Source: Chloroflexota bacterium
GTDB lineage: Bacteria > Chloroflexota > Dehalococcoidia > Dehalococcoidales > RBG-16-60-22
Length of the DNA stretch: 10,979 bases
Direction of reading: 5' to 3'
Assembly: GCA_022574315.1 (NCBI GenBank)
Contig: JACZSH010000041.1
Coordinates: forward strand, 1-10,979
Below are positions 5,700 through 10,979 of the stretch, in pieces. Both the position numbers and the translations under genes were made by a program. The first letter of the stretch is position 1; each line of letters opens with the position of its first letter. Under the pieces are notes generated by a model. That model was not told the origin of the DNA. It was given only the letters and a program-made list of their open reading frames with translations, and did not search any database.

Positions 5700-6782
5700 T
5701 CAGGGGGCATTAAACAGGCCGGCCAAATCAGGCACTTTTACCGTCTCCAGTGAATCAACGACCAGATTGGCCGCACTCAGTTTCTCCCGGGAGTGATTAC
5801 TGGCAACCGCCAGGCATTTCATCCCCGCCCGTTTGGCGGCGACGACTCCGGCCACGGCATCCTCGACAACGAGGCAATCAGCCGGCTCTACCCCCAATCT
5901 TTCGGCGGCGAGTAAAAAAACCAGCGGGCTCGGCTTCCCTTCGGCCACTTCCCTGCCCCAGACGATGGCCTGAAAGTACTCTTTAATACCCAAACTGCCG
6001 GTCACCAACTCGATGTTTTCAGCGGGTGCCGAGGAGGCAATGGCCATTTTCACGCCGTGTTCCCGGAGCCGTTTTATCAGCTCAATCGCCCCCGGCAAAG
6101 GCTTTATCTTCCCGGTGGCTTCACGGAGAAAGGTTTCTTCTTTCTCGGCGACAATAACTTCCACTTCTGCCGCCGAAATCCCGGAAATGGTATCCCGTAT
6201 AATAGTATCGCTGCGCTGCCCGAAGTGGTGCCGGAAGTCCTGCTCGGTGAAGGTGGCTCCTCTCGGGGCGAAAACGGTCTGCCAGGCTTTGAAATGATAG
6301 GCAGCGGTATCGACGATAACGCCATCCATGTCCCAGATAACCGCCTCCAGGGTGCCTTTACTGGCGATGATGACCTGAGTAGCTCTGCCTTCCGCCACCA
6401 GGGTACCATCCGGCAGGGATACGGCGGCTTCAAGCCTGATCGACCTGCCTTCGGTTTTTACCACTGAGGCCGTGATAATGAGACGCTCATTGGTTACCGC
6501 CGGTCGTTTGAAGTTGACCTGGAGCTTGGCGGTTAGAAAGTCGGAAAATCCTCCGTAGAGAGCGGCATGCCCCATGGCTTCATCGAGCATGGTGGCGATG
6601 ATACCGCCATGGATGATATTGGACCAGCCCTGGTAATTCTTAGCGGGCGTAAATTCGGCCCGGGCCGTGGTGCCGTCCCACTGGAAAGCAAGCTTCAAGC
6701 CGATGGGGTTATCCTGACCGCAGCCAAAGCAAAGTCCGTCGTCTTTTATTGCCGTCACCGGCACCCTGGTTCGTTCTGACAT
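5700..6782 (-). CDS. Fusion of a hotdog-fold (PaaI-like) thioesterase with a HAD-family phosphatase
   Basis: Residues 1-139 are a hotdog thioesterase of the PaaI/YbgC-related type: CFGCGQDNPIGLKL (18-31), GWSNIIHGGIIATMLDEAMGHA (about 52-73, with HGG and Asp67) and a KRPAV strand. Residues 145-360 are a HAD hydrolase of the beta-phosphoglucomutase-like subfamily: nucleophile motif DMDGVIVD (Asp151, Asp153), a four-helix cap, Ser250/Ser251, Lys283 in EGKPSP and the acidic pair in VEDAVAG (307-308). Either half alone would be a complete protein, and the linker is only a few residues. The ATG at 6782 has GGAG about five bases upstream. It sits 21 bases after thiL. Substrates cannot be told from the sequence. 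An internal translation start for the HAD half (CTG after AAAGG near the junction) is possible. Confidence 0.9.
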   Translation of the reverse strand: MSERTRVPVTAIKDDGLCFGCGQDNPIGLKLAFQWDGTTARAEFTPAKNYQGWSNIIHGGIIATMLDEAMGHAALYGGFSDFLTAKLQVNFKRPAVTNERLIITASVVKTEGRSIRLEAAVSLPDGTLVAEGRATQVIIASKGTLEAVIWDMDGVIVDTAAYHFKAWQTVFAPRGATFTEQDFRHHFGQRSDTIIRDTISGISAAEVEVIVAEKEETFLREATGKIKPLPGAIELIKRLREHGVKMAIASSAPAENIELVTGSLGIKEYFQAIVWGREVAEGKPSPLVFLLAAERLGVEPADCLVVEDAVAGVVAAKRAGMKCLAVASNHSREKLSAANLVVDSLETVKVPDLAGLFNAP

Positions 6783-6803
6783 GCTTTCTCCGTTTCTAAT
6801 TAC

Positions 6804-7799
6804 TTATTTGGCGGTAAAGTGTTCCCACCCGGTCCTGGTCAGTTCTACCGGATTGCCCGTAGCGTCAACCAGACTTACCCCCACCGCCGGGTCAGCCCTG
6901 ATTTCACCGATGACGGTTACCGGGCAGGAAACCTCTCCCTTTATTTGCCGGATAATTTCGGCAGGGGCGGTGAACAGCAATTCATAGTCCTCTCCACCCG
7001 ACAGGGCCATATCCAGTGCCTTATCACCAAAAGCAGCTTTAACCGCCGGGTGCACCGGTATTTTTTCAACTTCCACCCGGGCGCCCGCCCGGCTGGCCCG
7101 GCAAACGTGGTGCAGGTCGGCGACCAGGCCGTCACTGATATCAATAGCCGCTCGTACTCCCCGGCGGAGCAGCACTTGCCCTTCGGCGACCCGCGGCAAG
7201 GGGCGGAGATGGGCGTTTTTTAAGTCGGCGGCGGTATCGGTATCGAGGTGAAGTTGGTTAGCCAGCATCTCCAGACCTCCGGCGGAAGCCCCCAGCGAGC
7301 CGGTGACGGCAATGCCATCGCCGGGCCGGGCGGCGGAACGGGTGAGCAGCCGCCGGTCATCGCGGCCGGTAGCGCCGAGCACGGTGATGGTTATAGAGAC
7401 GATAGAGGCACGGCAGGTATCGCCGCCGATGATGACAGCGCCAAACCGCTGCCCGATATCAATCATGCCGCGGTACAGCGCGACGACATCATCCACCTCG
7501 ATATGTCCGGGCAGGCCGAGCGATACCAGGACGTATTCCGGTCTGCCGCCCATGGCGGCAATATCACTCAGGCTGGCGGCCAGAGATTTCCAGCCCAGGT
7601 CTTCCCAGGAGGTGGTCTGCAGAGAGAAATGAACGTCCTGAAAAAGAGAATCTGTGGTCACCAGTTGAGTGGCGGTCTCTGCCTGCCAGGCGGCGGCGTC
7701 ATCACCGATGCCGAGTATAAGCCGGGGTGACGGCGACCCGGTAACCATTTTCGCCAGGAGGTCGATAAGGCCAAATTCCCCCAGCTCAGCAACTTTCAT
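6804..7799 (-). CDS. thiL: Thiamine-monophosphate kinase
   Basis: ThiL phosphorylates thiamine phosphate to the active cofactor thiamine diphosphate with ATP. The 331-residue protein matches the family throughout: GIGDDAA (30-36), TTDSLFQDVHF (48-58), SLSDIAAMGG (77-85 region), IIGGDTCRA (123-131), VTGSLGASAGGL (165-176), AIDISDGLVADLHHV (218-232) and LSGGEDYELLF (267-276), ending with an EHFTAK tail. The ATG at 7799 follows a -10 box by only eight bases with no ribosome site, so the messenger is probably leaderless. It is the first gene of an operon with the thioesterase-HAD gene and ndk. No other thiamine gene is in the window. Confidence 0.95.
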   Translation of the reverse strand: MKVAELGEFGLIDLLAKMVTGSPSPRLILGIGDDAAAWQAETATQLVTTDSLFQDVHFSLQTTSWEDLGWKSLAASLSDIAAMGGRPEYVLVSLGLPGHIEVDDVVALYRGMIDIGQRFGAVIIGGDTCRASIVSITITVLGATGRDDRRLLTRSAARPGDGIAVTGSLGASAGGLEMLANQLHLDTDTAADLKNAHLRPLPRVAEGQVLLRRGVRAAIDISDGLVADLHHVCRASRAGARVEVEKIPVHPAVKAAFGDKALDMALSGGEDYELLFTAPAEIIRQIKGEVSCPVTVIGEIRADPAVGVSLVDATGNPVELTRTGWEHFTAK

Positions 7800-7807
7800 A
7801 CCCTGGA

Positions 7808-7836
7808 ATTATATCACGCCACGACTGATGGAACAA
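7808..7836 (-). promoter_or_regulatory. Promoter of thiL, leaderless arrangement
   Basis: The -10 box is a perfect TATAAT (7813-7808); TTGTTC (7836-7831) lies 17 bases upstream as a -35 box. The -10 box ends eight bases before the thiL ATG, which puts the transcript start at or one base before the start codon. Confidence 0.7.
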
Positions 7837-7870
7837 ATGAGGTTGTATTTGAGGTGACCCACCCCCTGTA

Positions 7871-7898
7871 TCCCCCTCCCTTGGATAAGGGAGGGGGA
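7871..7898. repeat. Perfect 12-bp hairpin with four-base loop
   Basis: TCCCCCTCCCTT (7871-7882) is followed by GGAT and its exact reverse complement (7887-7898). It lies between thiL and the metallophosphatase, and no T run follows on either strand. Such C/G-rich intergenic palindromes often recur in genomes; whether this one does cannot be seen here. Confidence 0.75.
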
Positions 7899-7903
7899 GT
7901 GAT

Positions 7904-7930
7904 ATAAAAAAGAGGGGCTTCGCCCCTCTT
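7904..7930 (-). terminator. Intrinsic terminator on the minus strand without a gene before it
   Basis: In minus orientation an 8-bp stem AAGAGGGG/CCCCTCTT with a five-base CGAAG loop is followed by TTTTTT-ATAT. It points toward thiL, yet the neighbour to its right is on the plus strand. It may shield the thiL promoter from antisense transcription or end an unrecognised short RNA. Confidence 0.6.
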
Positions 7931-7980
7931 AGACACCCCTGATAAACTCGCCGCCTCTTGAGACACCCCATAGTAAACTC
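7926..7980. repeat. Two imperfect direct repeats of about 25 bases
   Basis: Copy one (7926-7949) and copy two (7955-7980) share CTCTT, AGACACCCC and TAAACTC in the same order, 29 bases apart. Copy one overlaps the terminator stem. The function is unknown: they could be binding sites or part of an intergenic repeat family. The rest of the 7800-8043 gap holds the two promoters. Confidence 0.6.
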
Positions 7981-8006
7981 TCCTCCGATTGATTATTCTC
8001 GCCCCC

Positions 8007-8035
8007 TTCCCATCAACCCCAAAATCTGCTATATT
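8007..8035 (+). promoter_or_regulatory. Promoter of the metallophosphatase gene, leaderless arrangement
   Basis: TTCCCA (8007-8012), 17 bases, then TATATT (8030-8035). The -10 box ends eight bases before the ATG at 8044, and there is no ribosome site. Confidence 0.55.
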
Positions 8036-8043
8036 TTTACCAA

Positions 8044-8775
8044 ATGCGTTACGCGATTATTGCCGATATTCACGCCAACCTGGCGGCCTTCACCGCCGTG
8101 CTGGAGGACATCGAGCACGGGGGAGGCGTGGACCAGCTCTGGTGCCTGGGAGACACCGTCGGGTACGGACCTGACCCGCACGAGTGCCTCGAGCTTTTGC
8201 GCCGGCAGAAGCATATCGGCGTGGCCGGCAACCACGACTGGGGTGCCATCGATAAGACGGATACCTCTTATTTCAACCCGGATGCCGCCGCCGCCTGCCG
8301 CTGGACGGCACAGCAGTTAAGCCCGGAGGATATCGAATACCTCGATAGCCTGCCGTCCACTATTGAAAAAGACGGTTTTACCCTGGTGCATGGCAGCCCC
8401 AGGGACCCGGTCTGGGAATATGTCATTTCCACCAGCATCGCCGGCGAGAACTTTAACTTTTTCACCTCGCCGTATTGTCTGGTCGGCCACGCCCACATAC
8501 CGATGGTCTTTAGCGATGAAAACGGCGCCTGTACTTTTAGCCGGTTCTCCCCCAACGTCAAGCTGTTCCTGGGCAGGACAAGACTGATTATCAACCCGGG
8601 CGGGGTGGGACAGCCACGTGACGGTGACCCGCGGGCAAGCTACGCCGTTTACGACCAGACAGCGAGCACGGTCAGGCTTTACCGCGTAGACTATGACGTC
8701 AAGACCACCCAGGACAAGATGATGCAGCGCGAACTGCCCATACATCTGGTGGTACGCTTGACCCACGGGCAGTAA
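8044..8775 (+). CDS. Calcineurin-like metallophosphoesterase (MJ0912/YfcE-like)
   Basis: The 243-residue protein carries all the motifs of a two-metal phosphoesterase: DIH (Asp8, His10), GDTVGYGPDP (Asp37), GNHD (62-65), the histidine in LVHGSP (His116), and GHAH (His149, His151). The late NPGGVGQPRDGDPRASY segment is typical of the small cytosolic phosphodiesterase subfamily that includes MJ0912. There is no signal peptide or membrane segment. The substrate cannot be predicted; related proteins hydrolyse phosphodiesters in vitro. It is a single-gene unit, divergent from thiL, and followed by a large inverted repeat that may help to end its transcript. The ATG at 8044 lies right behind a -10 box, so translation is probably leaderless. 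Confidence 0.92.
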   Translation: MRYAIIADIHANLAAFTAVLEDIEHGGGVDQLWCLGDTVGYGPDPHECLELLRRQKHIGVAGNHDWGAIDKTDTSYFNPDAAAACRWTAQQLSPEDIEYLDSLPSTIEKDGFTLVHGSPRDPVWEYVISTSIAGENFNFFTSPYCLVGHAHIPMVFSDENGACTFSRFSPNVKLFLGRTRLIINPGGVGQPRDGDPRASYAVYDQTASTVRLYRVDYDVKTTQDKMMQRELPIHLVVRLTHGQ

Positions 8776-8814
8776 CCCCGCCGGACATGGTATTATTCGG
8801 TTTTAGTTGGTGAT

Positions 8815-8901
8815 GTCATGGCGAGCCGAAGGCGAAGCAATCTATTGACGATTCTTCAGCTATATCAGAGATTGCTTCGTCGCGGCGCTCCTCGCAATGA
8901 C
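8815..8901. repeat. Imperfect inverted repeat with GTCAT-GCGAG ends (possible miniature mobile repeat)
   Basis: The left arm (8815-8843) and right arm (8869-8901) are inverted copies. Both begin GTCATKGCGAG at the outside and end in GCGAAGCAATCT or ACGAAGCAATCT at the inside, with a 25-base centre and a four-base length difference between the arms. From memory, palindromes with GTCATTGCGAG and GAAGCAATCT are common between genes in several anaerobic bacterial groups. No ORF lies inside. It could fold into a hairpin downstream of the metallophosphatase. The rest of the gap 8776-8980 shows only the SRP RNA promoter. Confidence 0.8.
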
Positions 8902-8944
8902 AAATAGTTCAACCAAAGGCAAACAGAACTCCGGGCATTTTCCC

Positions 8945-8973
8945 TTGACAAAGTTACCGCCACCGATTAGGAT
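8945..8973 (+). promoter_or_regulatory. Promoter of the SRP RNA
   Basis: A perfect TTGACA (8945-8950), 17 bases, then TAGGAT (8968-8973). The predicted start, 8980-8981, agrees with the 5' end of the SRP RNA worked out from its terminal helix. Confidence 0.85.
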
Positions 8974-8980
8974 TTTTCTA

Positions 8981-9250
8981 GGTCGTGCTAGATGGGGAGC
9001 TAGCGGTGCCCTGTAACCTGCAATCCGCTACAGCAGGGTTGAATTCCCGTTTGAGGCTCTAACCTGGCAGGTCTACCCGGGTCAAGTGGTGTTGAGGGCC
9101 GGGTCCTGCGCGGCGGAACCCTATGAACCCCGTCAGATCCGAAAGGAAGCAGCGGTAAATAGTCGTTTCCGGGTGCCGCAGGGTCACCTGGCCGGAGCCG
9201 GCTGGTCCGGGCAAGCTGTCGGGCAGTGTCGGGGGCGGGTGCACGGCCGC
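8981..9250 (+). ncRNA. ffs: Signal recognition particle RNA, large bacterial (Bacillus) type
   Basis: The RNA scaffolds Ffh for targeting of membrane and secreted proteins. The S-domain core is at 9132-9153: GTCAGATCC, a GAAA tetraloop, then GGAAGCAGC, enclosed by CCTGCGCGGC (near 9105) and GCCGCAGG. Upstream is a full Alu domain: GTGCTAGATGGGGAGCTAGC, GGTGCCCTGTAACCTGCAA and GGTGTTGAG, all close to the Bacillus subtilis scRNA. The ends pair as GGTCGTGC (8981-8988) with GCACGGCC (9241-9248), including one G-U pair, and this sets the boundaries. At about 270 bases it is the long form, not the E. coli 4.5S form. No terminator follows before rsmA, so the two may share a transcript with later processing. 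The 3' end is approximate. Confidence 0.95.
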
Positions 9251-9279
9251 GTCTTCACCGGCGCACAGGCAGGTGCTAT

Positions 9280-10143
9280 TTGAGGACAGACTCACTTCTC
9301 GTCCAGACCCAGAAAATGATGCGCCGCTTCGACCTCAAAGCCAGGAAAAGGCTGGGGCAGCACTTCCTCGTTGACGAGACGGTCTTGCAGCGCATTGTCT
9401 CCGCCGCCGAAATTACCCCTGCCGACACTATCCTGGAGATTGGCCCGGGACTGGGTATCCTCACCAGAGAAATGGCCGGAAGGGCGGGACGGGTTATCGC
9501 CGTGGAACTGGACAATCGACTGGCGGCCATCCTGAAACAGACTCTGGCTCCCTTGACCAACGTGACCATCATCAACGACGATATCCTCCAACTCGACCCG
9601 GCAACTTTACTGACCGGCCCGACCGCTTACAAGGTGGTGGCCAACCTGCCCTACTACATTACCTCGCCCGTGCTGCGTCACCTGCTGGAAGCTTCCGCCC
9701 GCCCGGAAATAATGATATTGATGGTACAGAAAGAAGTTGCCCAGAGGATTGCCGCCGCGCCCGGCCGTCGGAGCCTGTTAAGTATCAGTGTGCAATACTA
9801 CGGAAACCCGCGGATAATAGACATCGTACCGGCTGAGTCGTTCCACCCGGCACCGGAGGTCGATTCGGCGATATTGCGGATTGATGTTTACCCGCGACCG
9901 GCGGTAACGGTAAGCGACGAAAAAGGGTTTTTCGACCTGGTGCGGGGTGGTTTTACCGCCTCCCGCAAGCAAATCGCCAACTCGCTGGCGCAGGGACTGG
10001 CCATGGATAAGCCGGCAGTGGTGGCTCTGCTGGACAGGGCGGGTATCCGACCACAGCGTCGGGCGGAGACGTTGACTCTCGAGGAGTGGGCGGAGCTCTG
10101 GCGGGTGTTCTCCGGAGCGAAGGAAGGAAAGGCAGCGTGCTGA
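9280..10143 (+). CDS. rsmA: 16S rRNA (adenine1518-N6/adenine1519-N6)-dimethyltransferase
   Basis: RsmA (KsgA) dimethylates the two adjacent adenines in helix 45 of 16S rRNA during late 30S assembly. Numbering from the TTG at 9280, the protein has KARKRLGQHFLVD (20-32), the SAM-binding EIGPGLGIL (53-61), VIAVELD (72-78) and the catalytic NLPYY (122-126). I chose TTG 9280 because AGGTG stands four bases before it and the resulting N-terminus resembles the B. subtilis enzyme, which has about the same number of residues before its LGQNFL motif. ATG 9316 is a possible shorter start. The open frame runs back to 9226, but that lies inside the SRP RNA. The stop overlaps the ispE start. Confidence 0.94.
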   Translation: MRTDSLLVQTQKMMRRFDLKARKRLGQHFLVDETVLQRIVSAAEITPADTILEIGPGLGILTREMAGRAGRVIAVELDNRLAAILKQTLAPLTNVTIINDDILQLDPATLLTGPTAYKVVANLPYYITSPVLRHLLEASARPEIMILMVQKEVAQRIAAAPGRRSLLSISVQYYGNPRIIDIVPAESFHPAPEVDSAILRIDVYPRPAVTVSDEKGFFDLVRGGFTASRKQIANSLAQGLAMDKPAVVALLDRAGIRPQRRAETLTLEEWAELWRVFSGAKEGKAAC

Positions 10144-10979
10144 CGATTCAGGCACCGGCCAAACTGAATTTAACCCTCGAGGTGCTGGGGAAACGCCGGG
10201 ACGGCTATCATGAAATACGCAGCGTTATCCAGACCATAAATCTGTGCGACGACATCACCTTCCGGTCGAGTCAGGTGGTGACGGTTAAGTCAGATATGCC
10301 GGAGTGGACGCCGGAAAAAAGCCTGGTCATGAAGGCGGTCAGCCTGCTCCGGGAAACCACCGGCTGTCCTGAAGGGGCGGCGATAGAAATAAGCAAGCGG
10401 ATTCCCCTGGTCGCCGGGTTGGGCGGCGACAGCAGTGACGCAGCAGCCGTCCTGCGCGGGCTGAACGAACTATGGGCACTGGGCTTGCCCCACGATGAAC
10501 TGCTGAAACTGGCCGCCGAGGTAAGCTCCGATGTGGCTTTCTTTTTACACGGCGGCACAGCACTGGTGGAAGGGAAGGGGGAAAGGGTGACTCCTTTGCC
10601 GCCCTTTCCCCACCGGTGGGTGGTGCTGGTGGTGCCCGGCGTACCCCGCTTACCCGGCAAGACCGGACAGATGTACGCCCGCCTTAAAGCCAGCCACTTC
10701 ACCGACGGGCAAGCCACCCAACGGCTGGCCGACGAACTGAGAAAGGGGAAGGAACCGTCCGTACTGTTCAATACTTTCGAGAACGTGGCTTTCAGCCGTT
10801 TTTCAGAACTCAGGGTGTACCGCGACCATATACGGAAACTGGGCGCGGAAAACCTTCACCTGGCCGGGTCGGGGCCATCTCTATTCACGCTGCTGGCAGA
10901 CAGAACCCGCGCCGAAGACCTGTATACCCGCTGTAAAAACCAGTCAATGGAGACCTACCTGCTGGAGACGCTGTCCGGC
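10137..10979 (+). CDS. ispE: 4-diphosphocytidyl-2-C-methyl-D-erythritol kinase, cut by the right edge
   Basis: IspE phosphorylates CDP-methylerythritol in the non-mevalonate (MEP) route to isoprenoids. The window holds 281 codons, close to a full family length, with no stop reached. The GHMP-kinase signs are clear: APAKLNLTLEVLGKRRDGYHE at the start with Lys9, the ATP loop PLVAGLGGDSSDAAA (90-104), the catalytic aspartate in SSDVAFFLHGG (Asp132) and the late AGSGPSLFTLL glycine-rich motif. The start is GTG 10137, with AGGAAGG and AAAGG upstream inside rsmA; it overlaps rsmA by seven bases, so the two are co-translated. It implies that the organism uses the MEP pathway. Confidence 0.95.
   Translation, partial: MLTIQAPAKLNLTLEVLGKRRDGYHEIRSVIQTINLCDDITFRSSQVVTVKSDMPEWTPEKSLVMKAVSLLRETTGCPEGAAIEISKRIPLVAGLGGDSSDAAAVLRGLNELWALGLPHDELLKLAAEVSSDVAFFLHGGTALVEGKGERVTPLPPFPHRWVVLVVPGVPRLPGKTGQMYARLKASHFTDGQATQRLADELRKGKEPSVLFNTFENVAFSRFSELRVYRDHIRKLGAENLHLAGSGPSLFTLLADRTRAEDLYTRCKNQSMETYLLETLSG

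Noticed and set aside
7786..7971. Minus-strand 61-codon ORF with GGAGGA before its ATG
   Set aside because: It runs through the direct repeats, the terminator stem and the hairpin repeat and into thiL, and its product is low-complexity translation of repeats. I see no family signal.
9226..9279. ATG at 9226 as the start of rsmA
   Set aside because: It lies inside the 3' arm of the SRP RNA and adds residues that do not resemble the family.

Overview
The window carries housekeeping genes of a bacterium with moderately high GC content. The operon aroF-aroB-aroD-aroE-aroK-aroA, the large Bacillus-type signal recognition particle RNA next to rsmA-ispE, and GTCATTGCGAG-type intergenic palindromes suggest Chloroflexota, probably Dehalococcoidia. 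I infer this from gene order and repeats; there is no marker here that proves it.

Layout. Positions 1-4554 (minus strand) hold the whole chorismate supply line from DAHP synthase to EPSP synthase. The genes are tightly overlapping and read right to left, and aroA runs off the left edge. The 340-base gap upstream of aroF (4555-4893) is the most interesting part. It holds a strong minus-strand promoter, a 33-codon leader ORF packed with Phe, Tyr and Trp codons, a matching antiterminator and an intrinsic terminator just before aroF. Together these look like a classical ribosome-mediated attenuator. A divergent promoter drives rsfS (plus), which appears to start at a non-AUG codon.

Positions 5251-7799 (minus) are a second operon: thiL, a fused hotdog-thioesterase/HAD-phosphatase gene, and ndk. 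It is convergent with rsfS, and its thiL transcript looks leaderless. The gap 7800-8043 holds a perfect hairpin repeat, an orphan minus-strand terminator and a pair of direct repeats. Then comes a plus-strand metallophosphatase, also apparently leaderless.

The gap 8776-8980 contains an imperfect inverted repeat and a strong promoter for the SRP RNA (8981-9250). rsmA and the start of ispE (cut by the right edge) follow on the plus strand.

Functionally, the aro operon makes the precursor of Phe, Tyr and Trp. The proposed attenuator would sense charged aromatic tRNAs and set expression of the pathway from its first committed enzyme. The remaining genes are core functions: ribosome silencing and maturation, nucleotide balance, thiamine cofactor synthesis, protein targeting and isoprenoid precursor synthesis.
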